From positions 1 to 36,732 of the forward strand of contig MNJR01000038.1 of the NCBI GenBank assembly GCA_001920415.1: a DNA stretch of 36,732 nucleotides. Direction: 5' to 3'. Below the pieces are notes generated by a model. That model did no database searches and had not been told where the DNA came from. It worked only from the letters and a program-made list of their open reading frames with translations. The position numbers and the translations under genes are program-made. Shown piece after piece: positions 7,585 through 16,007 of this stretch. Source of the stretch: Acidobacteria bacterium 13_1_20CM_3_53_8. GTDB lineage: Bacteria; Acidobacteriota; Blastocatellia; Pyrinomonadales; Pyrinomonadaceae. The number at the start of each line of letters is the position of its first letter. Within the stretch, counting starts at the first letter, position 1.

Positions 7585-9888
7585 ATGTACAAGAAAGCGA
7601 CCACAACCGTCCGCCTTTTCACCTCGCTCGTAATTCTCGCCGCAGTATGCATGACGTATCTGGGCACGCCTGTAATCAGCAGCGTCTACGCAAAGACGAA
7701 CGCACGCCCGAAGGCTGCCAAAGCTCTGAAAATCTCGCCGCAACTCAGAGGGGGCAATCACGCGGCGGGCGAGCAGGTGCGCGTCATAGTCGAACTCAGC
7801 GGCACTGTGAGCGGGCGGCTCAACGCCCTTTTGAATCGCAATGGCGTTCACATGCGTAAGCAGTTACAGACGCTTCGCAGCTTCTCTATAGATATGCCTT
7901 ACGGCATGGTGGCCGAGCTTTCTTCTTTCCCGGAAGTCTTCCACGTCTCAATCAACAGTAAGATCACGTCGCTCGGACACGTCACGGCAACTACGGGAAC
8001 GGACGCAGGGCGCGCTGCCGCTGCGCAGTCGAACCATCAGGGCGCGATTGACGGCGCAGGAATAGGCATAGCCATTCTGGATTCGGGCATAGACACAGGG
8101 CATGTGCAGTTTTCAGGCGCGTCGGGCGCATCGCGCGTTCTTGCAAGCGTTGATTTCACAGGCGAGAACCGCACAGACGACCCTTACGGACACGGCACGC
8201 ACGTGGCCGCCGCCGCCGCCGGTAACGCAAACGCTGGCGCAGCATATCTGGGCATAGCGCCCGGCGCTTCTCTGCTGAACGTTCGCGTATTGAACGCGCA
8301 GGGACAGGGCACGATTGAAGGCGTAATGGCGGGGCTTGAATGGGTCGCGCAGAATGCGCACAGATACAATATTCGGATTGTCAACATGAGTTTGGGAATG
8401 CCTGCGGTAGAGTCTTACAAGTACGACCCGCTGTGTCGCGCCGTTCGCCGTCTCAGTAATTCCGGCATTCTGGTCTTCGCCGCCGCCGGTAACAACGGCA
8501 AGAACCAGAACGGCAACAAAGTCTATGGCCTAATACACTCGCCCGGCAACGAGCCTTCGGCCATCACCATCGGCGCATCAAACACCTTCCAGACAGACGA
8601 GCGCACGGATGACGGCGTGGCTACCTATAGCTCGCGCGGGCCAACGCGCAGTTACTGGACGGATGAGAGCGGCGCACAGCATCATGACAACTTGTTGAAG
8701 CCAGATTTGGTCGCGCCCGGCAACAAACTCGTCTACGCAGAGGCACGCAATAACGCTCTAGTCAGTGAGCACCCGGACTGGGACGCAGGCAATTCGGCAG
8801 ACTCATCGCAAAAGATGATGCGCATGAGCGGCACTTCTATGGCGACGCCTGTCGCAGCAGGTGCTGCGGCGCTGATGCTGGAGATTAACGGGAAGCTCAC
8901 GCCCAACATGGTCAAAGCCTTCATGGAGTACACGGCGCAAAAACTTAACGCCTTCAATCTGCTCGAACAGGGAGCGGGCGAGTTGAACGTAGAGGGAGCT
9001 ATGAGGCTTGCGGGGCTGGTGCGCCGCAACCTTGGATCGCCTGTCAAAATTGGCGAGCCGCTGCTTGATGGCTACGCCCCGGAACAGGTCTCATCATTCG
9101 TCGGAAATAGTTTCGCGTGGGGCGGGATGATTGTCCGAAAATTCAACACCATCTCCGGTAGCAACCTGATTACGCGCATGCAAGGCCCCTATTGCTCTGG
9201 TCGTTTGCTTGGCGACGGCGTGCTTCTCTCAGACGGTGTGCTCGTCTCAGACGGAGTCCTCACCGCCGACGGGCATCCGATTGGGAACAACGGAGTCCTC
9301 ATCGCTGACGGTCACTATGCTGCGAACGGAGTCTTGCTCTCCGACGGCGTGTTAATGTCCGACGGAGTGTTGGTATCCGACGGGGTGATGACCGCAAACG
9401 GGGTCTTGCTGGCCGACGCAGTCATGCGCGGCGAGGGCGTGCTTCTCTCCGACGGAGTCTTAGTGTCAGATGGTGTGCTGGTCTCTGACGGCGTGTTGCT
9501 CTCCGATGGAGTCCTACTCTCTGACGGAGTTTTAATTTCAGACGGAATAATGAGTGCTGATGGATCTATGATCGCTGATGGAGTGCTAGTGTCAGACGGT
9601 GTTCTAGTCTCTGACGGCGTGCTCGTTGCCGATGGAATCATGTACCCCGAAGGTGTGCTAGTCTCTGACGGCTCGATGATGGCTGACGGAATTATGTCAG
9701 CGGATGGAATTATGTCAGCGGATGGGATTATGCACCCCGATGGCGTGCTCGTCTCAGATGGAGTTCTCCTTGCTGACGGATCTATGGTAGCGGATGGGGT
9801 CTTGGTCTCCGACGGCTCGATGATGGCTGACGGCTCGATAATGGCTGATGGGGTTTTGGTTTCAGACGGAGTTCTCGTCGCTGATTAG
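7585..9888 (+). CDS. Secreted S8 subtilisin-family protease with hexapeptide-repeat tail
   Basis: 767 residues. Residues 1-36 form a signal peptide (KK, then a hydrophobic core LFTSLVILAAVCMTYLG). Residues about 60-130 resemble an I9-type propeptide. The catalytic domain spans about 155-475, with Asp166 in AILDSGIDTGH, His203 in GHGTHVAAA, oxyanion Asn303 in AAAGNNG and Ser418 in SGTSMATPVAAGAAA. A linker follows. From about residue 543 to the C-terminus come about 37 tandem hexapeptides of the type SDGVLV/ADGIMS, and the stop codon cuts the last one. The tail resembles a hexad beta-solenoid or a calcium-binding acidic repeat, and could anchor or space the enzyme outside the cell. A GGAG sequence (7573-7576) lies 8 bases before the ATG. 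It appears to be a single-gene unit, followed by a strong hairpin at 9971-10029. Confidence 0.93.
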   Translation: MYKKATTTVRLFTSLVILAAVCMTYLGTPVISSVYAKTNARPKAAKALKISPQLRGGNHAAGEQVRVIVELSGTVSGRLNALLNRNGVHMRKQLQTLRSFSIDMPYGMVAELSSFPEVFHVSINSKITSLGHVTATTGTDAGRAAAAQSNHQGAIDGAGIGIAILDSGIDTGHVQFSGASGASRVLASVDFTGENRTDDPYGHGTHVAAAAAGNANAGAAYLGIAPGASLLNVRVLNAQGQGTIEGVMAGLEWVAQNAHRYNIRIVNMSLGMPAVESYKYDPLCRAVRRLSNSGILVFAAAGNNGKNQNGNKVYGLIHSPGNEPSAITIGASNTFQTDERTDDGVATYSSRGPTRSYWTDESGAQHHDNLLKPDLVAPGNKLVYAEARNNALVSEHPDWDAGNSADSSQKMMRMSGTSMATPVAAGAAALMLEINGKLTPNMVKAFMEYTAQKLNAFNLLEQGAGELNVEGAMRLAGLVRRNLGSPVKIGEPLLDGYAPEQVSSFVGNSFAWGGMIVRKFNTISGSNLITRMQGPYCSGRLLGDGVLLSDGVLVSDGVLTADGHPIGNNGVLIADGHYAANGVLLSDGVLMSDGVLVSDGVMTANGVLLADAVMRGEGVLLSDGVLVSDGVLVSDGVLLSDGVLLSDGVLISDGIMSADGSMIADGVLVSDGVLVSDGVLVADGIMYPEGVLVSDGSMMADGIMSADGIMSADGIMHPDGVLVSDGVLLADGSMVADGVLVSDGSMMADGSIMADGVLVSDGVLVAD
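9211..9885 (+). repeat. 18-bp coding tandem repeat encoding hexapeptides
   Basis: About 37 head-to-tail 18-bp units within the protease gene, for example units coding GVLVSD, GIMSAD and GSMMAD. Synonymous codons differ between neighbouring units while the amino-acid pattern stays fixed, which suggests selection on the protein and not very recent slippage. One unit near residues 557-560 (GNNG) carries an extra residue that shifts the hexad register once. Confidence 0.9.
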
Positions 9889-9970
9889 CGTCCCGGTTGT
9901 TATAGAAACGCGCTTCGTCTGAACACTATAAGGATAACGTCAGTTCAACATAAGAGGCGCTGTGGTTCTC

Positions 9971-10029
9971 AAGCCCCGCAAGGGGCGACATGAATTGATT
10001 CAAGATTCATGTCGCCCCTTGCGGGGCTT
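9971..10029. terminator. 25-bp perfect hairpin after the protease gene
   Basis: Arms 9971-9995 and 10005-10029 are perfect 25-bp reverse complements with a 9-base loop; the core is GCCCCGCAAGGGGCGACATG. The position, 80 bases after the stop codon, fits a transcription terminator. There is only a weak T-rich run after it (CTCTCTTTATG), so it could also be a member of the dispersed palindromes. Confidence 0.7.
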
Positions 10030-10110
10030 ACTCTCTTTATGCCAACTTATTTCCACGTCTAACCTGCGTGGGCTACTGTTATGTCGTCACTTGCAGAGGC
10101 TAATAGAGCA

Positions 10111-10129
10111 CACTATGCTTTTCATAGTG
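10111..10129. promoter_or_regulatory. Small palindrome before the regulator gene, possible operator
   Basis: CACTATG (10111-10117) and CATAGTG (10123-10129) form a perfect 7-bp inverted repeat with a 5-base spacer, 17 bases before the chosen start of the winged-helix gene. It could be an autoregulatory site or a hairpin covering the ribosome-binding region. This is inference from position and symmetry only. Confidence 0.35.
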
Positions 10130-10146
10130 AGGTCTGGAAATTATCT

Positions 10147-12396
10147 ATGGGCAAACGTGCGCTTCAAATCTATGAGTTCGGCCCCTTCCGTTTAGATGCC
10201 AACGACCGTGTTCTGCTGCGCGGTGGCAGGGCTGTGCACCTGACCGAAAAAGTTTTCAATATTCTTTTCCTGCTTTTACAAAGGAGCGGACACCTTGTCA
10301 CAAAAGAGGAACTGATGGAACAGGTCTGGCCGGACAGCGTTGTCGAAGAGAATAATTTAACCGTGAGCATATCGGCATTGCGCAAAGCATTAGGTGAGAA
10401 ACAGGAAGGGGGACAGTACATTGAAACTGTTTCAAAACGCGGCTATAGGTTCGTTGCCGACGTGCTGGAGATAAAAGATGAAAGAGTTGATTTGGCACAG
10501 GTGCAGGAGAGCGAAACATACACAAAAGCCAAAGCAGGTGTTTCTAGCGCAGCGACTACTTTAGCTGTGCTGCCATTGCTTAACGTTAGCGATGACCCGA
10601 ATTTAGAATACCTTTCAGACGGCATTACGGAAAGCATTATCAATTCGCTCTCGAAATTACCCCAGCTTAAAGTTTTGGCGCGAAGCACAATGTTCCGTTT
10701 CAAAGGCGCCGACATTGATCCTTTAGAGGTCGGTCGTCAACTGGAAGCCGCAGCGTTGCTGACAGGAAGAATTCTTCAGATTAACGAAGAATTAATTATT
10801 AAACTTGAACTCATCAATATTAAAGAAGGCTCACAAATTTGGGGCGAACACTATAAGCGAAAGGCTGCGGACATCTTTGAAATGCAAGAGGAGATTTCAC
10901 AAGAAGTTTCAGAGAAGTTGAAGCTTAGATTAACGGGCGAGCAGAAGAGACAATTGACCAAGCGATACACAGAAGATATAGAGGCTTATCATCTTTATCT
11001 AAAGGGTCGGTATTGCTGGAATAAAAGAACAGGTGAAGCTCTGAAAATGGCCATAGAATTTTTCCAACGGGCAATCGCAAAAGACCCTGACTATGCTCTG
11101 GCATATACTGGCCTAGCCGACTGCTATGCCATCATTCCGTTTTACAGCAACATACCTACGAAGCCTGCCTTTGAAGAAGCAAAGAAAGCTACAAGCCGTG
11201 CGCTGGAGATTGATGACACTCTTGCTGCGGCGCATGCTTCACTGGCATTTTTAAAAGAGTATTACGAATGGGATTGGGCTGAAGCCGATAAAGAGTACAA
11301 AAAAGCGATCGACCTGAATCCAAACTACGCTACGGCTCATCAATGGTATGGCATGTACTTTATGAAACTGGGCCAGTTCGAGCGAGCCAGAAGAGAGCTA
11401 AAGAGAGCTTTGCGGTTTGATCCTCGTTCCCTGATTATCAACGCGGATCTAGGTTTGCCCTTCTACTTCAAACGCCAGTATGCGGAAGCTGTAGAGCAGT
11501 ATAGGAAAATATTGGAAATAGATCAGGACTTTATCTGGGCAAGATTCTTCTTAGGTTGGGCTTATGAAAAGAGTGGGAAATTCTCTGAAGCTATAGCCGA
11601 GTTTCAAAAAGCAAAATTAATAGATGATCGCCCTGAAGTGTCCGCCATGATCGCGCATACCTATGCGGTGTCAGGAAGGAGAAATGAAGCTATAAGTATC
11701 CTCAACTGTCTGGAGGAGCAATCAAAACATCATTATATTTCACCGTACTACATGGCATTAATCTTTGCTGGCCTGGATTATAAGGAACGCGCCTTCAGGT
11801 GGCTTGAAAAGGCATACAGTGACCGTAATGAATGGTTGGTCTGGTTAAAGGTTGATCCCAGATTCGATTGTCTGTGGACGGACGCGCGATTCCCTGAGTT
11901 GCTAAGTCGTATTGGGTTCTCGCATAAAACAATTGAAAGTAATGCCCGCAACCATCCAGCCGTGCTGCCAACAGATTATGTAAGCAATAACCAAAACTTT
12001 TATGTAGCACGCGCGCTCGTCGGGCTGACTTATTTGGAAAAAGGATTTTGCGAAGAAGCTATAACAGAATTACGAGGGGCGCTTACCGTTAGAGATAACA
12101 GGGAAGCCTTGGCTTTACTGGGTTACGCGTTTGCGGTTTCAGGTAGAACGGATGAAGCGCGTAAGAAACTGGAAGAGTTACAAGAAGCGGCTACTAAGGA
12201 ATACGTTGACCCGACTTTTATAGCGGTCATCTATGCTGGTTTAAAAGAGGAAGACAGAGCCTTTGAGTATCTGGAAAAGGCTTATGAAGATCGCTCAGTA
12301 TGGCTTGCTTTGCTCAATATTTCCTCCCTCTTTGATAACCTACGTTTAGACCCACGTTTCACTAATTTACTGCGGCGGATTGAACAGGCGGGTTAA
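10147..12396 (+). CDS. Winged-helix (OmpR/CadC-type) regulator with TolB-like and TPR domains
   Basis: About 749 residues from the ATG at 10147, chosen because the DNA-binding domain starts at once with YEFGPFRLDANDRVLLR; an in-frame ATG at 10081 would add 22 unrelated residues. Residues about 5-100 are an OmpR/PhoB-type winged helix (LTEKVFNILFLLLQRSG, WPDSVVEENNLTVSIS, ETVSKRGYRFVADV). Residues about 135-265 resemble the TolB-like/FlgO-like N-terminal domain common in this architecture (AVLPLLNVSDDPNLEYLSDG, LTGRILQI). From about 275 to the end there are many TPR units (ALKMAIEFFQRAIAKDPDYA and others). The C-terminal third repeats a block twice (YKERAFRWLEKAYSDRNEWL and EDRAFEYLEKAYEDRSVWL). 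No membrane segment is visible between the DNA-binding and TPR parts, unlike CadC. Target genes and signal are unknown. Confidence 0.88.
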   Translation: MGKRALQIYEFGPFRLDANDRVLLRGGRAVHLTEKVFNILFLLLQRSGHLVTKEELMEQVWPDSVVEENNLTVSISALRKALGEKQEGGQYIETVSKRGYRFVADVLEIKDERVDLAQVQESETYTKAKAGVSSAATTLAVLPLLNVSDDPNLEYLSDGITESIINSLSKLPQLKVLARSTMFRFKGADIDPLEVGRQLEAAALLTGRILQINEELIIKLELINIKEGSQIWGEHYKRKAADIFEMQEEISQEVSEKLKLRLTGEQKRQLTKRYTEDIEAYHLYLKGRYCWNKRTGEALKMAIEFFQRAIAKDPDYALAYTGLADCYAIIPFYSNIPTKPAFEEAKKATSRALEIDDTLAAAHASLAFLKEYYEWDWAEADKEYKKAIDLNPNYATAHQWYGMYFMKLGQFERARRELKRALRFDPRSLIINADLGLPFYFKRQYAEAVEQYRKILEIDQDFIWARFFLGWAYEKSGKFSEAIAEFQKAKLIDDRPEVSAMIAHTYAVSGRRNEAISILNCLEEQSKHHYISPYYMALIFAGLDYKERAFRWLEKAYSDRNEWLVWLKVDPRFDCLWTDARFPELLSRIGFSHKTIESNARNHPAVLPTDYVSNNQNFYVARALVGLTYLEKGFCEEAITELRGALTVRDNREALALLGYAFAVSGRTDEARKKLEELQEAATKEYVDPTFIAVIYAGLKEEDRAFEYLEKAYEDRSVWLALLNISSLFDNLRLDPRFTNLLRRIEQAG

Positions 12397-12451
12397 ACCA
12401 CTAGCTTAGGGTTGCTGATGATTTTAATGCCAGAGTAGGCTAAGCAAATAT

Positions 12452-12519
12452 AGAGTCCATTCATTTCAGAGAAAGAAAAGATGATCCGTAGGCTTATGGC
12501 TGGAAAATGAATAGACTCT
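12452..12519. terminator. Inverted repeat after the regulator gene
   Basis: Arms 12452-12466 and 12505-12519 pair over 15 bp with one mismatch, around a 38-base loop. It lies about 55 bases after the TAA of the regulator and may end its transcript. Confidence 0.45.
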
Positions 12520-12662
12520 GAAGCAAATAGTGTCTGTCTGTGCGCTAGACTACATATATGTTATGCTCTTTGACGAGCTATTCACATTGCGTGCGCTCAT
12601 GAAAGATTCATCTTTCGATATGGGATTGAGCGGGTAAACAATCAGGCACAGAAATAAAGATT

Positions 12663-13046
12663 ATGGCTATAAGTCAGGCAGATGGATCCTTAACCGTTAG
12701 ATTCATAGATGCTGCACCAAAGCTTCTTTTAGAATTGACGAACACCACAGACCAAACGTTCAGGTCTGTAGAGATTCTCACAGTCTTTCTCAAAGATGAA
12801 GAGACTCCTGGCGGCGGCCCTTCACGTGTTCATATCAAGTTTGAGGCGATAAAGTATCTGCGACCTGAAGAGAAGGCCGTCTTGTCTCACAGAACCTGGA
12901 TTGATGGTCAACCGACAGACCAAGAGCACGATCAATTGGAACGTCTGAAAGTGTTGGAAGGTGAAGTGAAACCTTACGTGCTAGATATTTCATGGGAGGA
13001 TGCGGAAGGAAAGATGCGCTTTCAACGCATACCTGTTGGGCACTAA
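12663..13046 (+). CDS. Hypothetical protein, 127 residues
   Basis: I do not recognise this protein. It is acidic and soluble, has no signal peptide, and looks beta-rich: alternating hydrophobic strands around LTVRFIDAAPKLLLELTN, SVEILTVFLKD and YVLDISWEDAEG. The central LELTNTTDQTFRSVEI followed by LRPEEKAVL resembles the outline of an Ig-like or immunoglobulin-type sandwich (an FxxxL...P-x-E edge pattern), but no family is claimed. The ATG at 12663 has no clear ribosome-binding site. Codon use and length support a real gene. It stands alone between the regulator and the small Cys protein. Confidence 0.55.
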   Translation: MAISQADGSLTVRFIDAAPKLLLELTNTTDQTFRSVEILTVFLKDEETPGGGPSRVHIKFEAIKYLRPEEKAVLSHRTWIDGQPTDQEHDQLERLKVLEGEVKPYVLDISWEDAEGKMRFQRIPVGH

Positions 13047-13176
13047 TCAGCTAATCATATGTTATATCCAGAAATTAGAAGAGAAACTGCGCGACGCGCG
13101 AGGAATATATTGCTAAAAACGCGGCCAAGAGCGTGTACGGTCACTGATGGATTAGAGTCTTTGAAGGAAGTGCATA

Positions 13177-13461
13177 ATGATAATATGTGAATTCTGTTTG
13201 CAGTACAGGCAAGATGGTAAATGTGAGCTTGGCCTTAACATACCGAAGGGGATGAGTTGCCGCGAGTTTGACCCGGGCATAGAAAAATTCTGCTCCGATC
13301 CGAAGGATTATGTTAATCCAGGACAAATTATCCAGATGGCTATATTTTTTGGTATGAAAGGAGCAATGCTGAAGAAGGTTAAGCTAATGGCTGCAAGAGA
13401 AGAAAGCGCCCGATTACAAATTCCCGCCCTACAGTCAGATGACTACCGTGTGAGAGATTAA
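13177..13461 (+). CDS. Small cysteine-containing protein, probable metal site
   Basis: 94 residues. The N-terminal 40 residues hold five cysteines: CEFC (C4, C7), C16, C28 and C39. Spacing C-x2-C-x8-C-x11-C-x10-C suggests a small zinc or iron-sulfur binding unit. The second half is basic and helical (MKGAMLKKVKLMAAREESARL). No signal peptide is present, so it is likely cytoplasmic. AAGGAAG about 6 to 8 bases before the ATG is a good ribosome-binding site. I have the impression of similar conserved hypothetical proteins in environmental genomes, but no function is known to me. Confidence 0.7.
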   Translation: MIICEFCLQYRQDGKCELGLNIPKGMSCREFDPGIEKFCSDPKDYVNPGQIIQMAIFFGMKGAMLKKVKLMAAREESARLQIPALQSDDYRVRD

Positions 13462-13473
13462 AGGAAGCTTTAA

Positions 13474-13806
13474 GACCAACTGCATCAGAAAATGTTTGTA
13501 AGCAACGTTAATGGCGGGACGCTTTGTTATCGCAAGGAAATGATTTCGCATGGCCTGCGCTATCCTGAAATCAACCTGGCCGAAGATGCTTCACTGTTAT
13601 ACCGCGCGGTCAAATCTGGTAAACGCTTAATGCGACTCGTCAACCCCGGCCTCTTCATATACGTGCGGCACGGGCGCAATGCCTGGAGACAATGTCAGCC
13701 GGGACGCTTCATTAATCCCGCCGGGTGGGAGCGCGTCGAACAACCTGGAGCATTCGCGCCAGAACTCCTCGCTTCTTATAAAGAAGCCGTTGCGCTAATT
13801 GGCTGA
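13474..13806 (+). pseudogene. Glycosyltransferase family 2, C-terminal remnant
   Basis: A 104-codon frame from an ATG at 13492, open back to a stop ending near 13473, encodes only the C-terminal third of a GT2-like enzyme. NGGTLCYRKEMISHGLRYP, NLAEDASLLYRAVKSGKRL and YVRHGRNAWRQC correspond to the acceptor-loop region (GG-xL-x-aR; the ED motif; a ligand Arg-His). The nucleotide-binding N-terminus with its DD motif is absent and nothing upstream restores it. It most likely marks a deletion or insertion breakpoint near the left edge of the glycan cluster. The alternative, a functional small protein, seems less likely. Confidence 0.65.
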
Positions 13807-14352
13807 AGAGTGACCGTCAATAGCGCCTTTTTATGAACATCTACTGGAACTTTTATTTTCGAATAAGCTCTCAGCATGCAGTTGAAAGCGGTCTCTGATC
13901 TCCTGCTGTAACAGCATACTATCTAATATGTTGAGCACTACTTTTATTGAAGACATATTTTTATTCTCACGATAAAAGAAGAACGCCTAACGCCCGAATT
14001 AACCAGGCGGGAAGAATCTGCGAATAGCATCCGAGTTCTCGATGAAAGCCAAGCTAATCCCGCTCCGGTTGAATGAGTTGTTATGCGTCGGGATTGGTCG
14101 GCAATCACTTTCGCTTATATTGTAATTTCGTTACCGTGATCCACGTCTTACCATTATCATGTGAGCGCCCACTTTCAAGTCTGAATGAGTCTCTGCTTAT
14201 TTCAAGATAGGCATTCCTTAATTTGACCCTCTTCCCATCCAGTAGACCGGCACACGCTTCATTGCGTTGTGCTCTGAGATGGAGAATGGAGTTGACCCCG
14301 GGTTAAATTCAAGTTAAAACTCTCTCACTCCAATCCGAACCGAAAGCGGTCT
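13807..14352. other. Non-coding region before the glycan cluster
   Basis: About 545 bases with no gene that I can support. It contains an attC-like inverted structure at 13985-14086. The last 100 bases (around TTGACC at 14292 and AAATTCAAGTTAAAAC) are a reasonable place for the promoter of the following operon, but the boxes are not certain. Confidence 0.5.
13985..14086. other. attC-like recombination-site candidate
   Basis: GCCTAAC (13985-13991) and GTTATGC (14080-14086) pair at 6 of 7 positions, like the R boxes of integron attC sites. After an unpaired stretch of 9 bases on each side, AACCAGGCGGG (14001-14011) pairs with CCCGCTCCGGTT (14059-14070), with one extra base on one side, as in the L boxes. 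Total length of 102 bases is in the attC range. No integrase, cassette or second attC is visible, so this may be a solitary relic or chance. Confidence 0.3.
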
Positions 14353-15879
14353 ATGGCAAGGCAACACTTAAGTCAATTTTTAGGTCCAGTCTCAAAACAT
14401 CTCAACAGTATTCGTACCGCTGCGCAGGTGATTTCTCGAAATCAGGGGTTGAAGCTTTTATTAAACTCCGGTTTAACTTCTAGAACTCAAGTTCATCCTG
14501 ACGTGTATCCGTTCGCTGCCTATCTGGGGCAGTTATTCGGGTGTACTCACGTCATAACGATTGGCAGTCCGACCGCGAGAGACCTCATACAATTATATCC
14601 TCAGTTTGAAATCACAGGGATTGTGCCTGCCACAGACCTCGATTTATATCGTCGCCGTTACGGGTTTGCAAACTGGCTGGGAGCCGACTTCAACGCTTCA
14701 TTCAGAATCTTGCCGGATGAGAACATCTTGAGGCGCGCGATTGTCGTCTGCGCTAACGTGATTGAGCAGCTCGCTAGTCCAGCATCTTTGTTGGAGAACT
14801 TAAAGCTCTGGCTCGATGTTGCGCCCATCTGTATTTTGACGAGCGCCGATAGAAGTCTGGACAAGGGCCGTGAGGGGCAGGCAGCTCATCCGGGCAGATG
14901 GAATCCGGCAGAGCTTGAGCGCCTGCTGCGTGCCGAAGGATTCAATCTTGAGTTTATCGGCCTGACAGCAAGCGACAACGTTAGTTATGAAAAGAGGACT
15001 ATCCTCGCGCTGGTAAAAAATAGCGCGGCCATCAAGCCGCCTGCGGTGAAGACCCCGTCGGATTTCCGCGTTGTTGCGTTCATGGCGGCTTACAATGAAG
15101 AGGACATTATAGTTCAATCAATAAGGAAGTGGACCGAGCAGGGAGTGCATGTGCATGTCCTTGAGAATTGGTCAACAGATTCCACCTACAATCTGGCGAA
15201 GCAGTTGGAGGGCCAACTCCCCGTCACCGTCGAAAGGTTTCCGAAAGAAGGGCCTTCGAGGTATTTCGAGTGGGGGGCGATGCTGGAGCGCATCGAACAG
15301 CTATCCAGAGAGATTGAGAGCGACTGGTTTGTTCGGCGCGGCGCAGACGAAGTGTTGTTGCCCCCATGGCCGGGGATGAGCTACAGGGATGGCCTCTATT
15401 TCGTTGATCGTGCTGGCTTCAACTGCGTAGATCATACGGTTATCAACTTCCAGCCAGTGGATGACGGATTCGAGGCGGGGATGGATCATGAAGCCTACTT
15501 CAACTATTTTGACTTCGGAAAGCTTCCCAGCTATTTTCGTCAAAGAAAAGCTTGGAAGAATTACGGGCAGAAGATTTCGATGGCTGCTTCCGGGGGACAC
15601 GACCTGCCGTTCGAAGGACAGCGCGTGTATCCCTACAAGTTTTTATTGAAGCACTATCCCGTCAGGTCACAGGGGCATGGTGAAAAGAAAGTATTTCACG
15701 AACGGAAGGCTAGATGGAATCCGGCGGAGAGGGCTAGGGGCTGGCACAGGCAGTATGATTCTGTCCGCAAGGGTCACCGTTTTCTGCGCCCGGCGTTAGA
15801 GCAACGGCTTTTCGTTGAGGACGATTTTAATAGGACGTATCTCATGGAGCGACTTTCCGGCATTGGCGTGCTTCGATAG
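14353..15879 (+). CDS. Two-domain protein: methyltransferase-like domain plus GT2 glycosyltransferase
   Basis: 508 residues, no signal peptide. Residues about 50-225 have a SAM-methyltransferase-like Rossmann pattern (FAAYLGQLFGCTHVITIGSP, then IVVCANVIEQLASPASLLENL and PGRWNPAELERLLRAEGFN). The glycine motif GSPT is weak, so the domain may be inactive. From about residue 233 a GT2-type domain begins: FRVVAFMAAYNEEDIIVQSIRKW, HVLENWSTDSTY, then DWFVRRGADEVLLPP as the probable metal-binding acidic site. The C-terminal section (YPYKFLLKHYPVRSQGHGEKKVFHER) is typical of a GT2 subgroup that ends in a conserved HYP-R-Q region. It probably adds a sugar to a surface glycan in the cytoplasm before export. 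First gene of the co-directional cluster; no strong ribosome-binding site seen. Confidence 0.75.
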   Translation: MARQHLSQFLGPVSKHLNSIRTAAQVISRNQGLKLLLNSGLTSRTQVHPDVYPFAAYLGQLFGCTHVITIGSPTARDLIQLYPQFEITGIVPATDLDLYRRRYGFANWLGADFNASFRILPDENILRRAIVVCANVIEQLASPASLLENLKLWLDVAPICILTSADRSLDKGREGQAAHPGRWNPAELERLLRAEGFNLEFIGLTASDNVSYEKRTILALVKNSAAIKPPAVKTPSDFRVVAFMAAYNEEDIIVQSIRKWTEQGVHVHVLENWSTDSTYNLAKQLEGQLPVTVERFPKEGPSRYFEWGAMLERIEQLSREIESDWFVRRGADEVLLPPWPGMSYRDGLYFVDRAGFNCVDHTVINFQPVDDGFEAGMDHEAYFNYFDFGKLPSYFRQRKAWKNYGQKISMAASGGHDLPFEGQRVYPYKFLLKHYPVRSQGHGEKKVFHERKARWNPAERARGWHRQYDSVRKGHRFLRPALEQRLFVEDDFNRTYLMERLSGIGVLR

Positions 15880-16007
15880 AGACCGCCTGCTAGATTTTCG
15901 ATTACAAAGGACTGCGCGCTCGTTGACTCGACCGGGCTGACCTCGCTGTTGTTCAGGACAATACTCTCGTAGGGACAAATGGTAATCAATTTGCCCCCCG
16001 TGATTCT

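Noticed and set aside
9211-9885. Possible CRISPR-like or plain DNA tandem array
   Set aside because: The 18-bp units have no spacers, keep reading frame and vary at silent positions; this is a protein repeat. The antisense Ser/Thr/Pro-rich frame at 9315-9641 is its shadow.
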